Shown one piece after another: positions 6,913 through 13,513 of a stretch of DNA of 14,841 nt. This DNA comes from Alphaproteobacteria bacterium (GTDB taxonomy: Bacteria; Pseudomonadota; Alphaproteobacteria; Rhizobiales; Aestuariivirgaceae). Below the pieces are notes generated by a model. The model saw nothing but the letters and a program-made list of their open reading frames with translations. It made no database searches and was not told the DNA's origin. A program made the position numbers and the translations under genes. Positions within the stretch are counted from its first letter, which is position 1. Every line of letters begins with the position of its first letter. Location of the stretch: positions 1 to 14,841 of the forward strand of contig JAGRLX010000390.1 in NCBI GenBank assembly GCA_020441605.1, given 5' to 3'.

Positions 6913-7635
6913 ATGTCCCGTGCACCGCTGATGCCCAAGGCCACCGCCGTGTGGCTGGTTGAAAACACCTCTCTCAGCTTTAAGCAGATCGCTGATTTCT
7001 GCAATCTGCACGAGCTGGAAGTGAAAGGCATTGCCGATGGCGATGTGGCTTCCGGCATCAAGGGGCTCGATCCGGTGACCGGCGGGCAATTGACCCGTGA
7101 CGAAATCGCCAAGGGCGAAGCCGATCCGGCCTATCGCATCAAGATCCTCGAATCGAAGGTGAACATCCCGGTGCAGAAGTCTACCGGCGGTCCACGCTAC
7201 ACGCCGGTGTCACGGCGCGGCGATCGGCCGGACGCCATCGCCTGGCTGCTGCGTTATCATCCGGAACTTCCCGACTCGGCCGTAATGAAGCTGGTGGGCA
7301 CCACCAAGTCGACGATTGCATCGGTCAAGGACCGGAGCCACTGGAATGCCTCCAACATCAAGCCGGTCGACCCAGTCTCATTGGGGCTTTGCTCGCAGCT
7401 CGATCTCGATTTCGCCGTCCAGAAGGCCGCCCGCAAGGCCGGCAGGGTGAGCGGCGATGTTGCCGCACCCCGCACGCTCATTCCGGCGTCGGAAGTTGAG
7501 GGCACGGCGGCCTATGCTGCGGCCGAGGCTGAGCGCGAAGCCTCGCCGGCACCCGAGCGCGAGAGCGAAAAGGAGTATGACGCGGATTCAGTGTTCGCCA
7601 AGCTGAAGAACCTCAAGCGTGAGGACGACGAGTGA
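6913..7635 (+). CDS. trcR: TrcR-type cell-cycle transcriptional regulator (DUF1013)
   Basis: The 240-residue protein begins MSRAPLMPKATAVWLVENTS and continues with LSFKQIADFCNLHELEVKGI (21-40), the conserved N-terminal block of DUF1013. This block reads as a helix-turn-helix; a second one is likely at about 119-140 (LPDSAVMKLVGTTKSTIASV). The C-terminal 40 residues are acidic and low in complexity (Glu, Ala, Lys). DUF1013 proteins are named TrcR, a cell-cycle transcriptional regulator in Alphaproteobacteria; that name is recalled from family annotation. The ATG at 6913 has AGGAG 10 bases upstream; an in-frame ATG at 6862 would add 17 unconserved residues. It shares one base (TGATG) with the following SDR gene, so the two are translationally coupled. 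Confidence 0.88.
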   Translation: MSRAPLMPKATAVWLVENTSLSFKQIADFCNLHELEVKGIADGDVASGIKGLDPVTGGQLTRDEIAKGEADPAYRIKILESKVNIPVQKSTGGPRYTPVSRRGDRPDAIAWLLRYHPELPDSAVMKLVGTTKSTIASVKDRSHWNASNIKPVDPVSLGLCSQLDLDFAVQKAARKAGRVSGDVAAPRTLIPASEVEGTAAYAAAEAEREASPAPERESEKEYDADSVFAKLKNLKREDDE

Positions 7636-8234
7636 TGCGCGTGTTGGTGGTCGGTGCCTCCGGCACTGTGGGCCGAGCGGCAGTTTCCGAACTCGGGCGG
7701 CGCCATGAGATCATCCGGGCCGGCCGCCATTCGGGGGATGTGTCCGTCGATATCGCCGACGAGGCGTCCATCCATGCTGTGTTCGCCAAGATCGGCAAGG
7801 TGGACGCAATCGTCTCGACCGCCGGGCATGTCCACTTCGGCCCGCTGGCTACCATGACCGGAGAGCAATTCAAGAGGGGCCTGCTCGACAAGCTGCTGGG
7901 GCAGGTCAGCCTGGCCCTCATCGGACAACATCACCTCAACGACAACGGCTCGATCACGCTCACCAGCGGTGTGCTGGACCGCGACCCGATCCGCCAGGGC
8001 GCCAATGCGGCGGCGGTGAATGGCGCGATCGGCGGCTTCGTCAAGTCGGCGGCCATCGAATTGTCGCGTGGCATCCGCATCAACGCTGTCAGCCCTGGTC
8101 TTCTCGAGGAGTCGGCGGAGAAATACGACGGCTTTTTCCCCGGCCACGAGACTGTATCCTCGGCGCGGGTGGGTCTCGCCTTTGCCAAGAGCGTTGAAGG
8201 TGCGATTACCGGTGAGGTCATCATCGTCGGCTGA
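7635..8234 (+). CDS. Short atypical SDR-like NAD(P)-binding protein
   Basis: The 199-residue protein has a Rossmann start MRVLVVGASGTVGRAAV with the GxxGxxG-type loop at 8-14, the VDAIVSTAG strand and a serine in ITLTSGVLDR. At the position of the usual YxxxK catalytic pair it reads ANAAAVNGAIGGF, so both Tyr and Lys are replaced (Ala and Asn). It still ends with the RINAVSPG segment typical of SDRs. This fits a known subfamily of about 200-residue SDRs that lack the canonical site, so it may bind nucleotide without classical dehydrogenase chemistry. I use the ATG at 7635, which overlaps the trcR stop; a GTG one codon earlier is also possible. Confidence 0.85.
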   Translation: MRVLVVGASGTVGRAAVSELGRRHEIIRAGRHSGDVSVDIADEASIHAVFAKIGKVDAIVSTAGHVHFGPLATMTGEQFKRGLLDKLLGQVSLALIGQHHLNDNGSITLTSGVLDRDPIRQGANAAAVNGAIGGFVKSAAIELSRGIRINAVSPGLLEESAEKYDGFFPGHETVSSARVGLAFAKSVEGAITGEVIIVG

Positions 8235-8290
8235 AGTTGGACAGGCCCGCCGTCCTGTTGCTAGCGTGATGGCAGCAGGAGGAATGACCC

Positions 8291-10306
8291 ATGGGCCGCG
8301 ATTCGCGATTTGACGTTCTGTTCGAGCCGGTAAAGATCGGCCCGGTCACCGCTCCCAACCGCTTCTATCAGGTTCCCCACTGCACCGGCATGGGTTATGG
8401 GCTCCCGGCAACACTGGCGGCCATGCGCGGCGTGAAGGCCGAGGGCGGCTGGGGCGTGGTCAATACCGAGTATTGCTCGATTGATCCGTCGTCTGACGAT
8501 ATGCCGGCACCCTATGCCAGCCTCTGGGACGATGGCGACGTCCGCAACATGGCCGCGATGACCGAGGCCGTGCATGCCCATGGGGCGCTGGCGGGGGTTG
8601 AACTCTGGCATGGCGGACTGCGTTCCTCGAACCTGCAGTCACGGCAGACGCCACTTGGCCCGGAGAGTTTCCCCGTGGCCGGCGATCCGTGGCAATGCGC
8701 GCGCATGGATCTGGACGACATCCGCGCCTATCGCGCGTGGCACCGGATGGCGGTCCGCCGGGCCAGGCAGGCGGGATTCGACATCATCTATGTCTATGCT
8801 GCCCATACCTATCTTCTGGCCCAGTTCCTCGATCGCGACATCAATCAGCGGACGGACGACTATGGCGGAGCGCTGGTCAATCGTTCTCGGCTTCTCCGCG
8901 AGGTGATTGCCGATACGCGCGACGAGGTGGGCGATGCGGCGGCGGTTGCGATCCGGATCGAAGTCGACAACGAGGACGGCAGCACCGACGGGCGGGACGA
9001 GTTGCTCTCGTCGCTGGCGTATGTCGTCGATCTCTTCAATGTGACGATTGCCGATTACAGCCACGAGATGGGGGTTTCGCGATTCATCAAGGAAGCCACG
9101 CTAGAGGGCCGCATCGCCCACGTCCGGTCCCTGACCGGCAAGCCGGTGGTCAGCGTCGGCCGGTTCACCTCGCCGGAAACAATGCTGTCTCAAGTCAAGC
9201 GCGGCATTGTCGATCTGGTCGGCGCGGCCCGTCCGTCAATCGCCGACCCGTTCCTGCCGGCCAAGATCCGTGACGGGCGCGAAGAAGATATCCGCGAATG
9301 CATCGGCTGCAACATCTGTTACGCCTGCGACGGGCGTGGCGTTGCCATCCGGTGCACGCAAAATCCGACAATGGGTGAGGAATGGCGCCGCGGCTGGCAT
9401 CCTGAACGCATACCGATGGCTGGCGCGCGCAAGCTCATGCTGGTGGTGGGTGCCGGACCCGCCGGCCTGGAGGCGGCCCTGTCGCTCGCGCGCCGTGGCC
9501 ATGAGGTCAAGCTGGCCGAGTCAGGCAAGGCGCCTGGCGGTCGGCTCAACTGGGAGACTCGGTTGCCGGGCCTGGTCGAATGGGGACGGGTCCGTGACTG
9601 GCGCCTGCACCAGATCGGCAAACTCCAGAATATCGAGATCTTCCGCGGTAGCCACATGACCGCCGATGACGTTGTGGAATACGGCGCGGACCATGTGGTG
9701 ATCGCCACCGGCGCGCGCTGGCGGCGTGACGGCCGTGGTCGGAGCCTCCGCACGGCCATCCCGGGCCTCCCGCTGATCAACCTTCAAACACCGGAAGAAC
9801 TGATCGCCGATCCCTCGGCGGCCGGCGGGCCGGTCGTGGTGTTCGATGACGATCACTACTATGTGGCGTCGGCCATAGCCGAACACCTTGTGGAGGCTGG
9901 CCATGGGGTTACCTATGTGACCAGCGCCGGCATGGTTTCGGCCTGGTCGAACCGTACCGCCGAGCAGGCGCGCGCCCATGCCCGGCTGATCGACAAGGGA
10001 GTGGACATCGTGGTCAATTCCGTGGTGCCGGAACTGCGGCCTGGCTCTGTAGTGGTGCGCTGCGTCTTTTCTGACCGTTCGCGGGAAATTGCCTGCGGCA
10101 CCTTCGTGCCGGTGACATCGCGGGAGCCGGACGATGACCTGTGGCGCGACCTTCGGGCGCGTGGCGTAACCGGGCTGAGCCGCATCGGTGATTGCCGGGC
10201 ACCTGGTCTCGTGGCCCATGCCGTTTACGATGGACATCGGTTTGCCAGAGAATTCGGCGAGCCAGCCGCCAACCTCATCATCGGAAGGGAACGTCCGCTG
10301 GCGTGA
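8291..10306 (+). CDS. Trimethylamine/histamine dehydrogenase-like FMN and 4Fe-4S oxidoreductase
   Basis: This 671-residue protein has a TIM-barrel of the old yellow enzyme type (about 1-335), an iron-sulfur loop and a C-terminal pyridine-nucleotide-disulfide-like domain (about 380-655, ADP-binding VVGAGPAGLEAA). It matches trimethylamine dehydrogenase in long stretches such as NRFYQVPHC and VKAEGGW. Cys31 aligns with the Cys that carries 6-S-cysteinyl FMN. Cys337, 340, 343 and 355 should hold the 4Fe-4S cluster. Tyr169 and His172 match active-site residues of TMADH. Of the three aromatic bowl residues only Tyr61 remains: Asp347 replaces Trp355 and Phe249 seems to replace Trp264, so trimethylamine is unlikely to be the substrate. 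It is shorter than TMADH (about 729), mainly at the C-terminus. AGGAGG lies 8 bases before the ATG. No ETF genes, the usual electron acceptor, are in view. Confidence 0.9.
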   Translation: MGRDSRFDVLFEPVKIGPVTAPNRFYQVPHCTGMGYGLPATLAAMRGVKAEGGWGVVNTEYCSIDPSSDDMPAPYASLWDDGDVRNMAAMTEAVHAHGALAGVELWHGGLRSSNLQSRQTPLGPESFPVAGDPWQCARMDLDDIRAYRAWHRMAVRRARQAGFDIIYVYAAHTYLLAQFLDRDINQRTDDYGGALVNRSRLLREVIADTRDEVGDAAAVAIRIEVDNEDGSTDGRDELLSSLAYVVDLFNVTIADYSHEMGVSRFIKEATLEGRIAHVRSLTGKPVVSVGRFTSPETMLSQVKRGIVDLVGAARPSIADPFLPAKIRDGREEDIRECIGCNICYACDGRGVAIRCTQNPTMGEEWRRGWHPERIPMAGARKLMLVVGAGPAGLEAALSLARRGHEVKLAESGKAPGGRLNWETRLPGLVEWGRVRDWRLHQIGKLQNIEIFRGSHMTADDVVEYGADHVVIATGARWRRDGRGRSLRTAIPGLPLINLQTPEELIADPSAAGGPVVVFDDDHYYVASAIAEHLVEAGHGVTYVTSAGMVSAWSNRTAEQARAHARLIDKGVDIVVNSVVPELRPGSVVVRCVFSDRSREIACGTFVPVTSREPDDDLWRDLRARGVTGLSRIGDCRAPGLVAHAVYDGHRFAREFGEPAANLIIGRERPLA

Positions 10307-10383
10307 ACCCTTGGTTGCCGCATGGCTGAGTGTGCGCCGCCGGGTTGGACATGCCATCCGCGTTCTTCACATGCCGGAACGGT

Positions 10384-10401
10384 GATCACGAAATCGTGAT
10401 C
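10384..10401. promoter_or_regulatory. 18-base perfect palindrome, possible second operator
   Basis: GATCACGA-AA-TCGTGATC is a perfect 8-base inverted repeat with a 2-base centre. It lies 77 bases after the stop of the TMADH-like gene and upstream of the CTTAC-N3-GTAAG operators. It has no T run, so it is not a standard terminator. The two-fold symmetry fits a dimeric regulator different from the one reading the CTTAC sites. Confidence 0.45.
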
Positions 10402-10410
10402 GAATGTTGT

Positions 10411-10423
10411 CTTACAATGTAAG
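10411..10423. promoter_or_regulatory. Operator site 1 (CTTAC-N3-GTAAG)
   Basis: CTTACAATGTAAG is a 13-base palindrome, extended to TCTTACAATGTAAGA. It is the most upstream of three sites with the same half-sites and lies about 10-15 bases upstream of the predicted -35 element. Symmetry and size fit a TetR-family dimer; the likely protein is encoded at 11060. Confidence 0.75.
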
Positions 10424-10430
10424 ATTTTGG

Positions 10431-10458
10431 TTGATTTCTTACGATGTAAGAATATGAC
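10431..10458 (+). promoter_or_regulatory. Predicted promoter of the CMD-tetR operon, overlapping operator 2
   Basis: TTGATT (10431-10436) and TATGAC (10453-10458) are spaced by 16 bases. Operator 2 fills this spacer, so a bound repressor would block RNA polymerase directly. Transcription would start near 10465, placing operator 3 just downstream of it. Confidence 0.5.
10438..10450. promoter_or_regulatory. Operator site 2 (CTTAC-N3-GTAAG)
   Basis: CTTACGATGTAAG extends to a 17-base palindrome TTCTTACGATGTAAGAA (10436-10452), the best of the three sites. It sits between the predicted -35 and -10 elements. Its centre is 27 bases from that of site 1 and 33 from that of site 3. Confidence 0.8.
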
Positions 10459-10470
10459 TGTTCTCACACT

Positions 10471-10483
10471 CTTACATCGTAAG
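10471..10483. promoter_or_regulatory. Operator site 3 (CTTAC-N3-GTAAG)
   Basis: CTTACATCGTAAG is the exact reverse complement of site 2. It lies in the predicted 5' leader, 26 bases before the CMD start codon, where it could act as a roadblock or help cooperative binding. Confidence 0.78.
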
Positions 10484-10509
10484 GGATGATCACAAGGAAA
10501 GGAAACGCC

Positions 10510-10959
10510 ATGACCAACACCATCAACACGCTGATCTCCGCCGCCGTTCTGACCGCGGACCTTTCAACAGCCAGTCTGTCTGCCCATGCCGAAGGCCCCA
10601 ACGTCGAGGCCACCTACGCCGACATCGAAAAGACCATCGGGGGTGTGCCAAGTTTCGTGAAGCAAGTGCCAAGGGCAGCGATCGGCGGAGCCTGGCTCGA
10701 GCTCAAGGAGCTGGAACTGTCCGACACCACGGCCTTGCCGCCCAAGACCAAGGTGCTGATCTCCCTCGCCGTTGCCGCGCAGATCCCCTGCACCTATTGC
10801 GTCTGGGCGGATACGAACACCGCCCGGCAACTGGGCGCGACCGACGAGGAGATTGGCGAGGCCGTTGCCATGGCCGGTCTCACCCGCAACTGGAGCACCC
10901 TGTTCAACGGTCTGCAAGTCGATTTCGACCAGTTCAAGAAGGAAATGGGCGGTCAATGA
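10510..10959 (+). CDS. Carboxymuconolactone decarboxylase/AhpD-family protein, possibly exported
   Basis: This 149-residue protein has the helical CMD/AhpD core at about 35-140, with KVLISLAVAAQIPCTYCVWA and TARQLGATDEEIGEAVAMAG. Cys94 and Cys97 form the CxxC redox pair of AhpD-like proteins, but the usual His four residues later is Asp101, so peroxidase-type proton relay may differ. Residues 7-27 are Ala-, Ser- and Leu-rich and end in AHA, resembling a signal peptide cleavage site, though the n-region has no positive charge. An in-frame ATG at 10486 would add Arg-Lys, but has no properly spaced ribosome site. The ATG at 10510 has AAGGAAAGG upstream. It follows the operator-promoter region and precedes the tetR gene. 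The reaction is unknown. Confidence 0.87.
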   Translation: MTNTINTLISAAVLTADLSTASLSAHAEGPNVEATYADIEKTIGGVPSFVKQVPRAAIGGAWLELKELELSDTTALPPKTKVLISLAVAAQIPCTYCVWADTNTARQLGATDEEIGEAVAMAGLTRNWSTLFNGLQVDFDQFKKEMGGQ

Positions 10960-10990
10960 GCGTGGCGCTTCCGTCTGCCCGTCCAGCCTC

Positions 10991-11010
10991 CGGCGCGTGA
11001 CCCCGCGCCG
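10991..11010. other. GC-rich stem-loop between CMD gene and tetR
   Basis: CGGCGCG (10991-10997) and CGCGCCG (11004-11010) form a perfect 7-base stem with a 6-base loop, 32 bases after the CMD stop codon. There is no T run, so it is not a classical terminator. It may protect the CMD message or reduce readthrough into tetR. Confidence 0.4.
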
Positions 11011-11059
11011 GGGGTGGATGAGCGTTGTCAGGATTGGAGCGAAAGGGCAAAAGTGCCCC

Positions 11060-11713
11060 ATGGCCGCCAAGAATCACAGGAAGACGCGAACGCCGCTGAG
11101 TCCCGAGCGCATCGCCGGCGAGGCGCTGACGCTGGTCGATGAAGCCGGTCTGGAAGGTTTCAGCTTCCGCACGCTTGCCAAGAGGCTCGGCTGCGAGGCG
11201 ATGAGCCTCTATCACTATTTTCCGAGCAAGGCGCATCTCTTCGATGCCATGGTGGAGATCTATTACCGCGACTTCACATTCCTTCCGGATGATGCACCGT
11301 GGCGCGACCGCTTGCGGATGATCTGCATGGAGTTCCGGGCTGCCGCCCTTCGCCACCCGGCCTTCTTTCAGTTCGTCAGCATCTACCGGATGAACAGTCG
11401 CGCCGGATTGAAGCTCCTGGACAGAATTCTTGAGGCCTTCGAAGCTACAGGTCTCGATGCCGAGGCGCGTGCCCGCCATTTCCGGGTTATCAGTTACTAT
11501 CTCACTGGTGCAGCACTCGACGAGGCGCTCGGTTATGCCAAGGGACCGTCGGCAGCCGAGCCGGTGCCATCCGACGAGGCGCGCCGCGACTTTCCCGCCA
11601 TCATGGCGGTTGGCCCCTTTTTCAGCCCTATCCATCATGACAAGACGTTCGAGCAGGGCCTGGAGGCGCTGCTCGCCGAGGTGGACAAAGACGTCGCGCT
11701 GCTGCCGCGCTGA
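11060..11713 (+). CDS. TetR-family transcriptional regulator
   Basis: The 217-residue protein has an N-terminal TetR DNA-binding domain with the helix-turn-helix FSFRTLAKRLGCEAMSLYHYF (about 34-54) and the usual SKAHLFDAM continuation. The C-terminal ligand-binding domain from about 75 is helical and resembles the TetR_C_1 type. It is most probably the repressor of its own operon through the three CTTAC-N3-GTAAG sites; the effector is unknown. The start is uncertain. The ATG at 11060 gives the usual family N-terminus, but its nearest purine tract AAAGGG is 12 bases away and partly inside a GGGCA-AAAG-TGCCC hairpin (11045-11058). An ATG at 11018 would add 14 residues. It converges with the frameshifted SDR gene, only 3 bases apart. 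Confidence 0.9.
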   Translation: MAAKNHRKTRTPLSPERIAGEALTLVDEAGLEGFSFRTLAKRLGCEAMSLYHYFPSKAHLFDAMVEIYYRDFTFLPDDAPWRDRLRMICMEFRAAALRHPAFFQFVSIYRMNSRAGLKLLDRILEAFEATGLDAEARARHFRVISYYLTGAALDEALGYAKGPSAAEPVPSDEARRDFPAIMAVGPFFSPIHHDKTFEQGLEALLAEVDKDVALLPR

Positions 11714-11716
11714 CGA

Positions 11717-12479
11717 TCAGTCCTTCACCGGTACCGTGTAGTTCAGGGGCATACGCCCACCATCCACATAAATGGTCTCGCCGGTGACATAGCTTGCATC
11801 GTCCGAAGCGAGAAAGGTGGCAATCGACGCCACTTCCGATGGTTCACCCGGGCGGCCCATAGGGGTTCGCGACATGACCCGCTTGACCGCTGCGGGGTCG
11901 CTCACCACGCCCTTGTACATGTCGGTGCGGATCGAGCCGGGGCCGATCGCATTGACCCTGATCCCATGCGGCGCCAGGCGAATGGACGTTGCGCGTGTGA
12001 GCTGCGACACGCCACCCTTCGACATGCAGTAGGACACGATGGTGGGGATTGCCAGGGTGTCGTTGACCGAGGACATGTTGATGATCGCGCCCGGCTTCCG
12101 CCTGCCGGATCATGTGGCGGGCGCAGGCCTGCAGCATCAAGAACGAGCCCTTGAGATTGATGGCGATGACGCGATCGAAGTCGGCCTCGCTGACAGCGAG
12201 GAAATCACCCGTCATGGCTATTCCGGCGTTGTTCATCAGGATATCGACGGCGCCGAAATCGGCGACGACACCTTCGACCAGCGCAGTGACCTGGGCAGAT
12301 TGCGAAACGTCGCACGAGACATAGGTGGCTCCAAGCGCACGCGCCGCCGCCGCACCTGCAGCATCGTCCACGTCGCTCATCACCACGGTGGCGCCCTCCG
12401 CCAGGAAGCGTTCGGCAATGGATAGTCCGATGCCGCGGGCAGCACCGGTCACGATCGCAATGCGGTCTTTCAGTCTCAC
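11717..12479 (-). pseudogene. SDR family oxidoreductase, frameshifted
   Basis: The N-terminal half has the cofactor loop TGAARGIG and the NNAGIA motif and is read in one frame from a GTG at 12479, with GAGGAG 6 bases upstream. The C-terminal half, with MSSVND, active site YCMSK (Tyr-x-x-x-Lys) and a tail GETIYVDGG...LNYTVPVKD, is in another frame. The break is near 12087-12094, where the minus strand reads GGGCGCGATC. Removing one base there restores AEAGAIINMSSVN and a normal protein of about 253 residues. Both halves are otherwise intact, so this is a very recent mutation or a sequencing error. The intact enzyme would be a classical NAD(P)-dependent alcohol/ketone dehydrogenase. It lies 16 bases after the second SDR gene, in one operon. 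Confidence 0.88.
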
Positions 12480-12495
12480 TGATGACTCCTCGGGG

Positions 12496-13236
12496 TTAAT
12501 GGAGCCCGCCGTGGTCGGGATCGACGATGATCGAAGCCAGCGTGACATGGCGAGGCCGCGACAAAGCAAAGAGCGATGCCTCGACGATGTCGCGATTGGT
12601 GGCCCAGGACGTGGCTGCCGGCGTGGCGTTCCACGCTTCCCCGTCCAGTGGCGATATATCCTTGATGTAGGAGGGATAGATGGCCTGCACCCGCACCGGC
12701 CGGCCCTTCAGTTCCTGGCGCAAGCCGTCGTTCATTCCGGACTGGCCATGCTTGGCGGCATAATAAGCGACTGAAGCCCCGAGCAGCGGCGTATTGGCGA
12801 TGCCGGAAATGGAGATGATATTGAAGATGTCGCCCGCGCCGGACTTTTCGAGCAGAGGGATCAGACCCCTGGTGAGAAGCAGCGTTCCGGTCACGATGCC
12901 GGTGATGGTCTGGCTGATGGCATAAGCGTCATGTTCGTCCATCTTGCCGGGAAGCCATTGGGCGGCATTGTTGATCAGGATGTCCAGAGGGCGGCCTTCG
13001 TCGCGCAGCTTCTTGGCGAAGAGGGTGACTGCACCGGCATCGGCCATATCGAGAGCTACGGTCTCTGGGCGAGTTCCCGTTCGAAGCCGGATCGATTCGG
13101 CAAGCGCCGTGAGGTTCTCGACGTTCCGGCCTGTCATCACGACTTCGGCCCCTTGGTCGGCCAATATAACGGCAAAGGCGGCCCCGAGACCGCGACCGGC
13201 GCCCGTCAAGACGATGCGTTTGTTCTTGAAGCCCAT
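12496..13236 (-). CDS. SDR family NAD(P)-dependent oxidoreductase
   Basis: The 246-residue protein starts MGFKNKRIVLTGAGRGLGAA with the TGxxxGxG cofactor loop (residues 11-18) and has NNAAQ in place of the usual NNAG. The catalytic set is Ser in IISISG and Tyr-x-x-x-Lys in YYAAK, so it should be active. Preference for NADP or NAD cannot be told; Arg in MTGRN after the second strand suggests NADP. The ATG at 13236 begins the conserved domain; a longer open frame upstream encodes nothing SDR-like. There is no Shine-Dalgarno sequence, but a promoter-like pair ends 6 bases before the ATG, so the mRNA may be leaderless. It is the first gene of a two-SDR operon and is divergent from the DUF2189 gene. 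Substrate unknown. Confidence 0.92.
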   Translation of the reverse strand: MGFKNKRIVLTGAGRGLGAAFAVILADQGAEVVMTGRNVENLTALAESIRLRTGTRPETVALDMADAGAVTLFAKKLRDEGRPLDILINNAAQWLPGKMDEHDAYAISQTITGIVTGTLLLTRGLIPLLEKSGAGDIFNIISISGIANTPLLGASVAYYAAKHGQSGMNDGLRQELKGRPVRVQAIYPSYIKDISPLDGEAWNATPAATSWATNRDIVEASLFALSRPRHVTLASIIVDPDHGGLH

Positions 13237-13242
13237 GGCGGG

Positions 13243-13271
13243 ATTAACGCCCGATGGGCCGCCGCCGTCAA
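13243..13271 (-). promoter_or_regulatory. Predicted promoter for a leaderless SDR transcript
   Basis: On the minus strand TTGACG (13271-13266) and GTTAAT (13248-13243) are spaced by 17 bases. Only 6 bases separate the -10 element from the ATG at 13236, so the predicted first transcribed base is about the A of ATG. The absence of a ribosome site agrees with this. Confidence 0.5.
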
Positions 13272-13410
13272 CTGTCTTTGCGACCAAGGCGATATGGATA
13301 CGACAGGAACTTTGCCGGGGTGCCCGGTCAGCGTCCGACAAGGCCTGGCGTCGGCTTTGGACGCGGAGCAGCGTGGGTGGGATGATCGGGCCTCCGGGCA
13401 AGCGAGCCGA

Positions 13411-13439
13411 TTGCACAAGTTCCGGATACGCGGCATTCT
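13411..13439 (+). promoter_or_regulatory. Possible promoter of the DUF2189 gene
   Basis: TTGCAC (13411-13416) and CATTCT (13434-13439) are spaced by 17 bases, 75 bases upstream of the ATG. The -10 element is a poor match, so this is a weak call. Confidence 0.25.
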
Positions 13440-13513
13440 TGATCAGGGGACCCGGAGTTGGGGAACGGCGGATCACCCAGGGCAAGGACGACAAGAACCG
13501 GGAGGACCCCAAC

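Noticed and set aside
8241..8258. ACAGG/CCTGT inverted repeat between the atypical SDR and the TMADH-like gene
   Set aside because: The stem is only 5 bases with an 8-base loop and no T run, too weak for a terminator or a confident operator.
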